The notes beneath the pieces are model-generated. The model saw only the letters and a program-made list of their open reading frames with translations, made no database searches and was not told the DNA's origin. The position numbers were made by a program, and so were the translations under genes. A stretch of 64,000 nucleotides of DNA from Paenibacillus eucommiae (GTDB lineage Bacteria; Bacillota; Bacilli; Paenibacillales; NBRC-103111): assembly GCF_017874215.1 (NCBI RefSeq), contig NZ_JAGGLB010000004.1, forward strand, positions 124,001 to 188,000, given 5' to 3'. This document shows positions 44,520 to 53,816 of this stretch, piece by piece (position 1 is the first letter of the stretch; each line of letters opens with the position of its first letter).

Positions 44520-46178
44520 CTACATAAGGTCGTATTTTAAGGTTAAATTTCTGATGTAAAAAGTACCTGCCACCGATGCTGACCATCCTATAATGTATAT
44601 AGGTTCCTTGGAATTTACCGAGATAAACTGAGTATTCGCTAAGTAGGAGGTACTACCATTAGATCCCCCTATAAGTACTGAAGGAATATTAGTAGAAATA
44701 TTAGATCCTACGGGAAGCCTCCAGTCAAGGTTCCACCTGGATGGGGCTCCCTCGAACCTAGGGAACCATCTTATAAAATTTCCGCCAAAGTTATAGTCAG
44801 AATATGTGTTAGCAATCGCCATTTGAAACGATCCCCCTGGATTAACCTTACATTCATAAGAAAGTATAACCTCTCCAGTTCCTTCTGGAACGATTTTCGC
44901 CACCAGGTAATACCCCCCGGTCTGTACTGGAAATGAAACCTCCGCAGGCTGAGACACCCTAACGTTATTACTTGCTACCATCGTAGGCATTCCCACTGAT
45001 CTCCACGCTCCTTCGGGGGTGCTGAAATATTCGAACATCCCATTAGTTAATCTAGTATTAACGGTATTATTAGTGGTTAGTATCTTAGCCCATGGAGTCC
45101 ATCCATCTGCCGCATTATACCTTCTAGTCCATAGATCCACGCTTAGGTTCCATACGTTAGCGATCTGAACGACTCGGGTGGTATCTCCAGCATTAAGTAC
45201 CTCTAGAGTACACCAGTCACCATTAGGAGTACCTGTAGATCCGGCTCCGAAATAATAGACTCCAGACTTAGTGCATGTATTAGCATTGTTTCCAGGCCAG
45301 TACATGTTATTGGACTTTACCGCAGTAGTATCCACGGCATCCACATACTGTTTTGTCGCAGCATGAAGGTTGGCTGTTGGATTCGCTGGCAAAGTCAGAG
45401 CCCCTGTCATGGTATCCCCGGCCTTATTTACCTTTGGGGAAACAGCGTCTTGGACAGCTGCCATGGACGCTATCTGATTAGTATTAGTACCAAAGGCAGC
45501 CTTTGGAGCGAATGGAGTACCTGAGAATACCGGGCTAACCAGTGAAGCTCTAGACGTATCTGTAGGATGCACGTGGTCTTCCCGGGCGAGCTTGGTTGAA
45601 GTTCCGACAGCTCCCACGCCATCCATTAGTGGTGTCACCGTGGCTAAATCAGCTGATATTTCCTGTTGCACAAAAGCTGTTGTCGCAATCTGGGTATTGT
45701 TTACTCCTAATGCAGGTGTAGGAGCTGTAGATACGCCCGTAAATGCTGGTGATTCCAGCGGAGCCTTCGCATTCCAAGTCGTCTTCTCAGCATCCGTCAC
45801 AAAACGGTTGCTGGCATCTTGGGCAATAATACCAGGTGGATGTGTTGCGGGATGTACATAGTTGGTTGCCCCAGCTGATATGCCATCTAATTTCGCTTTG
45901 TCTGCTGCTGATTGAAACCCTGCCGCTGCTGTTGTAGCTACCGGATGTGCCGTTCCTCCAGCTCCAATGTGAGCATCGATCTGAGCATGTGTGTTTGTTC
46001 CTTTATTGAGCAGATTGACGTGATCTATCTTCGCCCCCTCTCCAGCTGCCCCAGAATGCTTATGCCCCGCTGTTCCATCGAATTTCGTGTTGAGCACGTC
46101 GGCATTCGCATTGAAATTTTCAACCGTCGCATTGTCATTTGCTTCAATTTTTTTGATGCCATTTGGAAGTGTGATCAT
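44520..46178 (-). CDS. Tail fibre protein
   Basis: 552 residues. The N-terminus MITLPNGIKKIEANDNATVENFN and the GHKHSGAAGEG stretch are usual in Bacillales tail fibres. The shaft has phage tail repeats (NTQIATTAFVQQ, KAGDTMTGALTLP, LHAATKQYVD), and the C-terminal ~270 residues form a separate beta-rich head that probably contacts the receptor. Fibres of this kind decide target range. It lies downstream of baseplate genes in the usual place. Confidence 0.85.
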   Translation of the reverse strand: MITLPNGIKKIEANDNATVENFNANADVLNTKFDGTAGHKHSGAAGEGAKIDHVNLLNKGTNTHAQIDAHIGAGGTAHPVATTAAAGFQSAADKAKLDGISAGATNYVHPATHPPGIIAQDASNRFVTDAEKTTWNAKAPLESPAFTGVSTAPTPALGVNNTQIATTAFVQQEISADLATVTPLMDGVGAVGTSTKLAREDHVHPTDTSRASLVSPVFSGTPFAPKAAFGTNTNQIASMAAVQDAVSPKVNKAGDTMTGALTLPANPTANLHAATKQYVDAVDTTAVKSNNMYWPGNNANTCTKSGVYYFGAGSTGTPNGDWCTLEVLNAGDTTRVVQIANVWNLSVDLWTRRYNAADGWTPWAKILTTNNTVNTRLTNGMFEYFSTPEGAWRSVGMPTMVASNNVRVSQPAEVSFPVQTGGYYLVAKIVPEGTGEVILSYECKVNPGGSFQMAIANTYSDYNFGGNFIRWFPRFEGAPSRWNLDWRLPVGSNISTNIPSVLIGGSNGSTSYLANTQFISVNSKEPIYIIGWSASVAGTFYIRNLTLKYDLM

Positions 46179-46344
46179 CTAGACACGTCCTTTCTTATTT
46201 TTGCAAACAAAAAGAACGGAGTGAATGATTCTCACCCCGACCCCGTTCATGTTTCTTTAGATTAATCTAAATATCTCGTATATACGCTATCGGGCTGTTT
46301 CTGGAGCTTTATTTTGGTTACCTCTCATAAGACACATACTAGCT

Positions 46345-46982
46345 TCACCTGCAAAATAACTTGTAAACTTTACTTGTAAACTTTCCTACTGGATGACGAT
46401 AACCTTCCCGATGAAGCCAAGCATGAGTTAAAGAGCCGGTTAATGTCAAGTTATTTACATTTGTATTATCTAAAGCCTTCGGGTTAATGGTAACACTTAA
46501 GGAATTTCTTTCTGGATCAGAGGCGTTTGTTGCTTTTACTACAAATAAATCTTTTCCATTTGCTACTTTATTCATTACATACGCTTTTGACGCCCTGCCA
46601 AAACCATTAGCAGCAATCATGGTAGTAAGTCCATCCATTTGAACGGCCGCTGCTACTGCTCCATTAGCAAGCTTCTCATCAAACCAACAGGTGCCAAGTT
46701 GAATCGAGCATATCTGTTGACACAACCTTGATAATTAGAATAACCACTCTCTTCTAATTGCTCGAAGTGAGTTCTCCATTGTCCTAGTGCCTGTACGATA
46801 AGACTTCTAATTCTGTTTGTTTGAATCGTTGTAAACCGGGTATCCACATAAAATATCATCGATGTCGGCAACACCTCACTCACAGGCGCATCTGGTACCG
46901 TAATGGTCATTTTCTTATAAGTAGCAGTTTCTCTAATTCTCTTTAACGGAACTACCGGTAATTTTCGCTTCAAATCGTTCAC
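46345..46982 (-). pseudogene. Frameshifted tail-region protein
   Basis: Two overlapping minus-strand frames cover this interval. The first (46982 to 46653) begins MNDLKRKLPVVPLKRIRETA, reads on to YARFNLAPVG, then ends in an unnatural short tail. The second (ending at 46345) begins near 46725 and continues FDEKLANGAVAAAVQMDGLT through NGFGRASKAYVMNKV to a clean end. Together they would make one ~210-residue protein, with the shift between about 46653 and 46725. I do not recognise the family. A recoded overlap of two genes is the alternative. Confidence 0.5.
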
Positions 46983-47018
46983 CTCTCCAATTAACTTTAT
47001 TGGATTAGTGTATGCTTA

Positions 47019-49436
47019 TCAGACCCTATTCGCTTTCCGCTTGTACACCGTCACATCTGTATCAAAATCCATCTTATACGTTGTATCGGCATCCACGGAT
47101 AGTGGCGCGTTGGCTTGGTAAGCTGCTAGAATCTCCGCGTCAGTTCGGGCGCGTGATGATATGCGAATGTCATCAAAAATCGTATTAAGGTAGGAAATGC
47201 CGCTCGTATAACTGCTTCCAATGCTCAGTGTCGGAACGAACGCACTGGGCAATTTCGGATCAACTGCAAAAGCTCGACGTATCCCGTCTATTAACAGTAC
47301 GGCTTCCGCACTTGACCACTTAACTGAAAATAAGTGCCAGCCATCTGGAGTGAGTGAGTCGCTGGCTGTCGACATAAGGGTGCTGCTCCCATCGTCTCCA
47401 CGTGTTTGTATCTGCCAAGTAGCATTATCGGGCCTATGCAGCAATGTTATACCTGTTGCTCCGGTTGAACTATTTACAGAGAAAATACGATTGTAGTTCC
47501 CCTCAAACCTTCGTGCCATGGCGTTAACACACACCCAAACGTCAATTTGCCCTTCTGCTGGATTTAGTACACCCGCCGTCTGTATAGTTAGGGACTCGTT
47601 AATGCGAGTATCAGGCGTAAAGGACGTTGCGTACGTCTTAGCTTCTTTTTGAGTACGCGCTAGTCTAACAACAGCGTTATTACTTGAAATCCATATATAT
47701 GAGGGGCCGTAAGAGACTGACGCACTGGCAGTTGTAAACACTATTTTGTACCAACCATCAGATTCGGCAGTAAGCTGCACTGTGCCCATAGCCTTTGTCA
47801 CGCTAAGAGTAGTCAAATCTACATCAAACCCTGATCCAAAATAATTAGATCCGTCAACTAACCTATAATCACTATACATCGTTAATCTAGCTCCAGCAGA
47901 GGCGCTGATTACTTTAAAGTATAGAGTATCTGTTAGAGTAGCCCCTACCGAAGACCACGTCGAGGACTGGCTTAATCCGAATCTCCCGGCGTTTGCCGTA
48001 CTGCCATCCAATTTCGATAATTCCATGGCACGCGTGTAATTCAGGTCATCAACAACTTGCCGTGTTCCACTTCCCCCAGCCGCGCTGTAAGATGTCCAAC
48101 CTGTTAGTGATCCGTCCATCCATCCGCCGTTATTCCATGAATTCGTCGTCCCCTCTTCGATCATTATCCCGTTCCCAAACTTCCCAGTTTCCAAGCGTGG
48201 CACATTCGGCAATACGAGTTGCCCATCTTGCCATGCCAGCGACGAACGGGAAAAGTTACCTTTCGTGAGATACCGCCCCTTACCATGTGGACACCACGAG
48301 CCGTTAAAATCCTGCTTGTACGTTGTGTTCGCATCCGCAGGTGCTGGAGTGTTCGATTGATACAAGGAAAGGACTTCCGCGGCTGTCCGGGCTTTGTTGG
48401 ATATGCGTAAGTCGTCGAATAAACCATTGAACTGGTAGGTAGTTCCCGTGAGCGATAAAGAACCTATATGAATTCCCGCACTATTAAACATTCTCGGTAA
48501 GGCTGTGGGTGTTGTTACCCTAGCTACACCGTCCACGTATACAATAGCGTTTAATCCGTCATGCACGAGCGCCCAGTGGTGCCAATCTGTTGGGTTAGCT
48601 ATAGCCGTTCCCGACGCTGACTTCTGTACATTGTCGCTATCCGTCCAGGACAGTACGGGCGAGTTTCCGAACATGGCAAGGTAGAACTTAGTCCATGATC
48701 CTAGAAGCATGTGGTACGTGCTAGTTTGTGTCTTATCTATCTTAGCCCATAGTTCTATAGAAAATGGCTTCCCCTCCTCCAGTCCAGCAGATTGAGATAT
48801 ACGTAACGTTTCTGTATTCCTGGTATCTGTTGTAAATGAGGTACTGTAAGCCTTTAGCTCCGCTTGCGGTTGGTAAGCTATGAAATCTAGAGAGTCCTCG
48901 ACGTCCATAGTTCTAAACTGTATCTGCATAAACGTAGATCCATTACCCACACAGTTTTCTAGCGTAACGTAAGCAACTTCCCCTGGCTGTATCACAACAT
49001 TTCTAGACCCTAAATTAGAGTTTACTGCCATAGCCTTAGTTCCTATGTTCTTAACCTTAACGCTAGCGCTGTACACTTCGCCTGCCGCTGGCGCTGAGTC
49101 TATTACTCCGCGATAAAACTTTACTATACTAGTTCCGCCCGTAACCTGTACTCTTGAGGCTCGTGTAGTACCCCATTCAGGCATCTCTATATCTGTCGTT
49201 ACGGTGGAGGTAGACCCTGCGTTCCTCGACCACCCAGCAAACTCCTGCACGCTGGGTGGAATTAGGTTATTCGTACCCTCTTCAATATAAACACCATTAC
49301 CAAACTTGCCCTGCTCAAAACGGGGCCTGTTTACCTTGCTGATTCGACCCTTCGAATCATAAGCCGTACTCGCGCGTTGAAAGTTGTAATCGTAGCTAAC
49401 GTTACAGGAATTACTCGGCTTCAATTGGATCATCAT
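47019..49436 (-). CDS. Large tail protein with duplicated LamG-type domains
   Basis: 805 residues made of two related halves. Each has an N-terminal segment with GKFGNG-I-EEGTNN, a beta-domain carrying NxRFGLS/YSASVKVKNIG features, and a concanavalin/LamG-like end (FNGLFDDLRISNKARTAAEV and LNTIFDDIRISSRARTDAEI). LamG domains bind glycans, so it could be a receptor-binding protein or fibre attachment part. The ATG at 49436 has GGGAGG six bases upstream and overlaps the preceding gene by 26 bp. Confidence 0.82.
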   Translation of the reverse strand: MMIQLKPSNSCNVSYDYNFQRASTAYDSKGRISKVNRPRFEQGKFGNGVYIEEGTNNLIPPSVQEFAGWSRNAGSTSTVTTDIEMPEWGTTRASRVQVTGGTSIVKFYRGVIDSAPAAGEVYSASVKVKNIGTKAMAVNSNLGSRNVVIQPGEVAYVTLENCVGNGSTFMQIQFRTMDVEDSLDFIAYQPQAELKAYSTSFTTDTRNTETLRISQSAGLEEGKPFSIELWAKIDKTQTSTYHMLLGSWTKFYLAMFGNSPVLSWTDSDNVQKSASGTAIANPTDWHHWALVHDGLNAIVYVDGVARVTTPTALPRMFNSAGIHIGSLSLTGTTYQFNGLFDDLRISNKARTAAEVLSLYQSNTPAPADANTTYKQDFNGSWCPHGKGRYLTKGNFSRSSLAWQDGQLVLPNVPRLETGKFGNGIMIEEGTTNSWNNGGWMDGSLTGWTSYSAAGGSGTRQVVDDLNYTRAMELSKLDGSTANAGRFGLSQSSTWSSVGATLTDTLYFKVISASAGARLTMYSDYRLVDGSNYFGSGFDVDLTTLSVTKAMGTVQLTAESDGWYKIVFTTASASVSYGPSYIWISSNNAVVRLARTQKEAKTYATSFTPDTRINESLTIQTAGVLNPAEGQIDVWVCVNAMARRFEGNYNRIFSVNSSTGATGITLLHRPDNATWQIQTRGDDGSSTLMSTASDSLTPDGWHLFSVKWSSAEAVLLIDGIRRAFAVDPKLPSAFVPTLSIGSSYTSGISYLNTIFDDIRISSRARTDAEILAAYQANAPLSVDADTTYKMDFDTDVTVYKRKANRV

Positions 49437-49656
49437 CCGCTACCTCCCACGGAAATACTAAATCCCCAATGAGCCGCGGATAGTTACGCCGCAGGTCAGG
49501 CAAGAACACCTTCTCGGCATACTCATAAGCCTCAGTTTCTGTCTCGCAGCCTACGGATGTCTCACCTTCCAAGAGCAAGGTTTCGCCCTCCATCACTTTT
49601 ACAACAGCATCAAAAAGGTACTCGTCAACTTGGGTCACTATGATAGTGTAAGTCAT
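49411..49656 (-). CDS. Small tail-operon protein, unknown function
   Basis: About 81 residues beginning MTYTIIVTQVDEYLFDAVVK and ending with acidic residues. The ATG at 49656 overlaps the upstream stop by four bases (ATGA), so it is coupled. An in-frame longer version is possible but lies inside the upstream gene. No family recognised. Confidence 0.6.
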   Translation of the reverse strand: MTYTIIVTQVDEYLFDAVVKVMEGETLLLEGETSVGCETETEAYEYAEKVFLPDLRRNYPRLIGDLVFPWEVADDDPIEAE

Positions 49657-50117
49657 GCCAATTCCACCACCTTCACGGATGCGCTTGATGTTGAAATGCA
49701 AAAGATAGGCGTCGCAACTTTAACATCAAAAGCAATCGCCACACTGTCCTGTGGCATAATCGGGAATCCGTTTGCCACAGTTACACCTGCAGCTCCCCAA
49801 TACACAATCACGCTGGATTCGTTGTATACTGCCATGGAATAGCGCCCGGCCTTCCTGCTCGCACCAGCGAATACTTCGGCTGCTGTCGTCGATACCGTCT
49901 TTGATCCAGTAACTGGTGCCTGCGTGACGCTGGTGCCTGTTACAACAACAGGAACCCCATTACCAGCGTTGGTTTGGTCAAAGGTAGAATCGTCCGTTCT
50001 CTTTATAACAATCTCAACGGGTACAGCCTTCATGCCGTTGGTTGCTTCATTCACAATCGCTTTAACCGCGTTAGCATCACCATTAATCGCGGAAGAAATT
50101 GTTTGTTTGATTGACAT
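49653..50117 (-). CDS. Small structural-type protein of the tail operon, unknown function
   Basis: 154 residues, rich in Val/Ala/Thr, beginning MSIKQTISSAINGDANAVKA. The middle and end are beta-rich (SRKAGRYSMAVYNESSVIVY). Its place after the baseplate genes and before the LamG protein suggests a minor structural or fibre-connecting role. No family recognised. Confidence 0.6.
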   Translation of the reverse strand: MSIKQTISSAINGDANAVKAIVNEATNGMKAVPVEIVIKRTDDSTFDQTNAGNGVPVVVTGTSVTQAPVTGSKTVSTTAAEVFAGASRKAGRYSMAVYNESSVIVYWGAAGVTVANGFPIMPQDSVAIAFDVKVATPIFCISTSSASVKVVELA

Positions 50118-50121
50118 ACTC

Positions 50122-51078
50122 TTACACTCCCCCTCCGTACGTTTCTATTTGGCCAAAGGTTATTCCGACAGTTTCAATGTCCCCGAATGTGTTAAAAATT
50201 TCACTCAACATGCCAAAGGTGACATAGCTAAATAAGTACTCAACGGCCAGATGAGCCGGCACTATATCACGTATGGCTTTTTTTATATCTGCCAGATTTT
50301 CTGGAATCCCAAGTGTGCTAACAAATCGAATACCGACAGTGTAAATCTTGCGCGGGGAAAATGGATCGACAAAAGTACCACGCCCAATCTGAGGGTTTGA
50401 AAACCGTGTTGGCCCTGTGAAGCCCGGCGCATTTTTAATGCTAATCCGGATTTTATCAACGTTCCCGGTATTGAAAGTCCCGACAGTACCATTAAAAGGA
50501 ATGAACACCACATTCCCGGCAACGTTGGTCACGCTGAAAGCTATCTCGCGCAGCAGCCCTATACCCATAACCGAGTTTTGTGGCGCGATCAGGTTAAAAT
50601 AGTAGTCGATGTTTTTGCCAACCGTAACATCCACATACGCAATCCGGTCGGTACCGTTTACCGCATTGATTGTTGCCGTATAAGGCTCAATAACCGTTAT
50701 GCCAGAAGCCACCACCCATTGAGAAAGCGGCGGTAGCAGGTTTTTGGTATATTCGATAACTTCTACCTCACCATTAGCATACGATTCGGCCACGCTTTTT
50801 ATCAGTGCCTTGTTGACAGTTCCAACCCCACGCAAGCGTGATCTGATAACGGACCGCCGCTGATCGATAGGCTTGTTAATGTCTATAGCCAGCCCTAATT
50901 CAGACTCCCATTTGGCAAGCCCCCACGTAGCAGTAGAGATACTCATCTGCTCCAATAGAGAATTAGAGTCATACCAGAGGTCTCCCAGCTCTTCCCCCTG
51001 AGTAGACAAGAGCTCTTTAAACTCAACAATCTCATGATAATAGGCTGGGAGGTATGGCATTAAATCAACTGAGCTCAC
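50122..51078 (-). CDS. xkdU: Baseplate wedge protein XkdU (DUF2313) with an inserted beta domain
   Basis: 318 residues. The N-terminus (LMPYLPAYYHEIVEFKELL, WESELGLAIDINKPIDQRRS) and C-terminus (GIPENLADIKKAIRDIVPAH, FGDIETVGITFGQIETY) match DUF2313 wedge proteins. They are separated by about 120 residues of beta-rich sequence (about 130-250) that this family, usually near 190 residues, does not have. The insert resembles a carbohydrate-binding module and may face outward. Family members join baseplate to fibres. Confidence 0.82.
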   Translation of the reverse strand: MSSVDLMPYLPAYYHEIVEFKELLSTQGEELGDLWYDSNSLLEQMSISTATWGLAKWESELGLAIDINKPIDQRRSVIRSRLRGVGTVNKALIKSVAESYANGEVEVIEYTKNLLPPLSQWVVASGITVIEPYTATINAVNGTDRIAYVDVTVGKNIDYYFNLIAPQNSVMGIGLLREIAFSVTNVAGNVVFIPFNGTVGTFNTGNVDKIRISIKNAPGFTGPTRFSNPQIGRGTFVDPFSPRKIYTVGIRFVSTLGIPENLADIKKAIRDIVPAHLAVEYLFSYVTFGMLSEIFNTFGDIETVGITFGQIETYGGGV

Positions 51079-51081
51079 ACC

Positions 51082-52119
51082 TTACACCCCCAGTACTAAT
51101 GTGCCTGTCATCGGCACGTAGTCATCTTGTATCGCCACATTCACAGTGCCGCCATTAACGGTGAGACTACTATAGTCAATAACACCGGTAGTACCCAACA
51201 GTAGAGTCCCAATGCGTGCATAACTTACGTATGTCAGCTCAAACGCCGTCGCCTTCATGTAGTCATCTACAGCCTGCTTGAAAGCCGCTTGTACATTTGG
51301 CAATGTGTAGCCTGTTGCAAGCGTTACTGTAGCGTTAATATTAATCGGGAAGCCTTCCGCAGATACAACCGTCACGTCAGCCCCTATGGGGCTTACCTCA
51401 GCGATGTAATCCACAACTTCAGCGAGAAGTGCAGGCGTTGCCGGATGCCGCTCAATATCTACAATAGTGACCTTTACTGTTCCTGGTCCATCCCAAAGTG
51501 GAATTACCTTCGCCGCTCCTACCCCTGGAACCTCCAGGGCCCATTGCCGATAATGTGCGGCATTTCCGCTGGTGGAAGGCTCACGCACTTTCGTAAGGTA
51601 ACGCTCACGTAATGCTTCATCCGTCTCCGTATCGGTCCCGGGGATGCGGATATCCGCAATCTCAGCTCGACTTAAGCCAGGGATATAATCTATGGGAAGC
51701 AGCGCTCCAAAGTGCAGATTTCCTACTGTGCCCGAAGTCTCGGCTACCAAAGCGAAATTGCCCGGAGATATCCGGCTGACGGCGGCATAATTCACGCCCG
51801 ATATGCCATATCGGCTCCCGATCGGCACGTCTAGCGGTGTATCATTGACTCCATAAAAGACGCCCAGCCGCTGGGCCGGAGAAGCGGCCTTGCGCGTTAG
51901 TCCCCGATCCGCTGCCCGGAGATCCAAGTATATGCCGCTTGTCGTTTCCCCAAAACTAAGGCTAAGTATAGTACTTAGCTCGAAATACATTTGCGTCAGC
52001 TCCACAGCCGCAGGGGCCAGAGCATCGAAGATAACGCTGCCTTCGCGCTTATCTACAGTGTCCGGTATGCGCTCCAGCATACGCTGTAGAATGGTATCAA
52101 ACGTTTGATTTTCATACAA
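51082..52119 (-). CDS. xkdT: Baseplate J-like protein (XkdT)
   Basis: 345 residues with the gpJ/gp47 core: GSVIFDALAPAAVELTQMYF, RGLTRKAASPAQRLGVFYG, TETDEALRERYLTKVREPST and SGNAAHYRQWALEVPGVGAA. It forms the wedge ring of contractile tails. The end (LLLGTTGVIDYSSLTVNGGT) is typical. Its stop lies three bases before the XkdU start. Confidence 0.92.
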   Translation of the reverse strand: MYENQTFDTILQRMLERIPDTVDKREGSVIFDALAPAAVELTQMYFELSTILSLSFGETTSGIYLDLRAADRGLTRKAASPAQRLGVFYGVNDTPLDVPIGSRYGISGVNYAAVSRISPGNFALVAETSGTVGNLHFGALLPIDYIPGLSRAEIADIRIPGTDTETDEALRERYLTKVREPSTSGNAAHYRQWALEVPGVGAAKVIPLWDGPGTVKVTIVDIERHPATPALLAEVVDYIAEVSPIGADVTVVSAEGFPININATVTLATGYTLPNVQAAFKQAVDDYMKATAFELTYVSYARIGTLLLGTTGVIDYSSLTVNGGTVNVAIQDDYVPMTGTLVLGV

Positions 52120-52521
52120 TCAACTCACCTCTTCCGTCACTTGAAAATTTCCATATTCGGAATTAACGATGAATGAAGCTAATGCTTCATCCCCGTTAAT
52201 CCTAATCTGCATATCCTGTACATCCGTTATCCGGTCATCCTGGATCAGAGCGTCACGTATTTTTCGGCCCAGTTCCATTTGAACATAGGCTGGGCTGGTG
52301 CCGGGAGCGGTGCTGAGCTGGCTGCCATAATCCGTGCTGTAGATGATATGCGCATAACGTTCTGTCTGAAGGATTTTATACACAGCCTGCTTCACCGCTT
52401 CCAGACCGTCTATCATTCCGCCAACACGCTTCGTTAGAGGATTGATTCTGTAAGTGCGGCTGGACTGCTGTGCCAATTCGAGATCCTGCGCATCACCTGA
52501 GATGCCTCCTTGCGGTATCAT
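52120..52521 (-). CDS. xkdS: Baseplate protein XkdS (DUF2634)
   Basis: 133 residues: RTYRINPLTKRVGGMIDGLE and QTERYAHIIYSTDYGSQL, then RKIRDALIQDDRITDV. This gp25-like family forms the inner baseplate of contractile tails. It overlaps the XkdR gene by four bases and directly precedes XkdT. Confidence 0.9.
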   Translation of the reverse strand: MIPQGGISGDAQDLELAQQSSRTYRINPLTKRVGGMIDGLEAVKQAVYKILQTERYAHIIYSTDYGSQLSTAPGTSPAYVQMELGRKIRDALIQDDRITDVQDMQIRINGDEALASFIVNSEYGNFQVTEEVS

Positions 52522-52820
52522 GTGCTCACCATCCGATCTAAAATAATATAATCAAGCCCGCCTTGCATACGCAGCAGCAGCACCTTGTCCCCTACTTCCA
52601 GGCCACGACGAATGGTGTGTTCAATACCGCCAATCACCAGCTTAAGCTCGGTCAATTGCTCGGTAACGATTAAGAAATCCTCCGGAAGTGTAAAACGCTG
52701 TTCAACGCTCACCTCCAAAGGATGGATCTTGCTCACTGTGCCAGTTTGAATCCATACGGGCTTGCCGGCCTCCACTACTCCCAGACTGGCTTGCTTAATA
52801 ATATTGGCAAAACTGCTCAT
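52518..52820 (-). CDS. xkdR: Baseplate protein XkdR (DUF2577)
   Basis: 100 residues of the DUF2577 family: VGDKVLLLRMQGGLDYIILD and KIHPLEVSVEQRFTLPEDF. It is a small baseplate part in PBSX-like tails. It overlaps both neighbours by four bases. Confidence 0.88.
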   Translation of the reverse strand: MSSFANIIKQASLGVVEAGKPVWIQTGTVSKIHPLEVSVEQRFTLPEDFLIVTEQLTELKLVIGGIEHTIRRGLEVGDKVLLLRMQGGLDYIILDRMVST

Positions 52821-53803
52821 ACTGACACATCTCCTATCCGGATATCCATGAGCTCAAGGGACATGGTATGCTCTGCTCCGTCAAATTTATGGCTGCAGCT
52901 ATTCACCAAGAAATATTGAGAGATACTAAGCTCCGCAATATTAATGGAAACGTAGCGTCCGGCTCTGACCCGGACATCCCCGATCGCTTCAAGCTGAAAG
53001 CTTCTTCGCTCCCTGTTTTTCAGCTTCATCAGATTGGTTAGCGTCGAATCGATTTGAGCCTCATTCATTTTTTCGTCGACATCCTGAAAGAACTGCAGCA
53101 GCCCCCACTTGGCTATATTGGCATTGTCTTGCGAAATATAGATTTCCCGGACTCCCTTTTCCTTGTTTTTCTTGACGAGCTTTATCCTGTTAGAGGATTC
53201 TTCAATCGACCGCTTTTGACTGTAATCATACACAAGACTTCGGTCTCCAAGCGATAGATCCAATGTTAGGTTCTGGATATTCTGCAGGGAAAGCTCACCG
53301 AAATCATCGAAAAGCATGTACATTTGCGTTGTAGCAATTAACGTATGATTAATCGCTGTGCAAATGATATCCAGCAGCTTGCTGTTGTCCTCGGCCATTC
53401 TGGGTATTTTGTATTTAGTATCCTCCAACACACCGACTTTCAAGTTAAAACTTTCCGCTATCCGGCGGACAACTTCCGTTGCCGTAATATCGATGCCGAT
53501 AAAATAATCATTGGCAAGCAAATACTTCAGCTGGTCGAAAGCCGTGATACTGACATCCTCATCGCGACCGCTATCAATACTGAAGATGTAACCAAAAAAT
53601 AGTTTAGCACCATCTTTAGTGACACGGATGACATCGCCCGGAGCATATTTAAAAGCCTGATATTCGTAAAGACCTCCCTTGATTAAGGTAAAACTGAAGG
53701 TCGAGGGCTCACCGTTCCGGATTGTCTTATAATCCGCACTAGAAACAATACCGGATATATCCCACAACCTGCCATCGCGGTTATCGATCTCAATTTTCAG
53801 CAT
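52817..53803 (-). CDS. xkdQ: Baseplate hub protein XkdQ
   Basis: About 328 residues of the XkdQ/YqbQ family: GDVIRVTKDGAKLFFGYIFS, TEVVRRIAESFNLKVG, LGDRSLVYDYSQKRS and NRIKLVKKNKEKG. It is the gp27/gpD-like hub around the central spike. The ATG at 53803 is chosen because GGGGGTG lies seven bases upstream; an in-frame GTG lies six bases before it. Confidence 0.9.
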   Translation of the reverse strand: MLKIEIDNRDGRLWDISGIVSSADYKTIRNGEPSTFSFTLIKGGLYEYQAFKYAPGDVIRVTKDGAKLFFGYIFSIDSGRDEDVSITAFDQLKYLLANDYFIGIDITATEVVRRIAESFNLKVGVLEDTKYKIPRMAEDNSKLLDIICTAINHTLIATTQMYMLFDDFGELSLQNIQNLTLDLSLGDRSLVYDYSQKRSIEESSNRIKLVKKNKEKGVREIYISQDNANIAKWGLLQFFQDVDEKMNEAQIDSTLTNLMKLKNRERRSFQLEAIGDVRVRAGRYVSINIAELSISQYFLVNSCSHKFDGAEHTMSLELMDIRIGDVSV

Positions 53804-53816
53804 ATGCACACACCCC

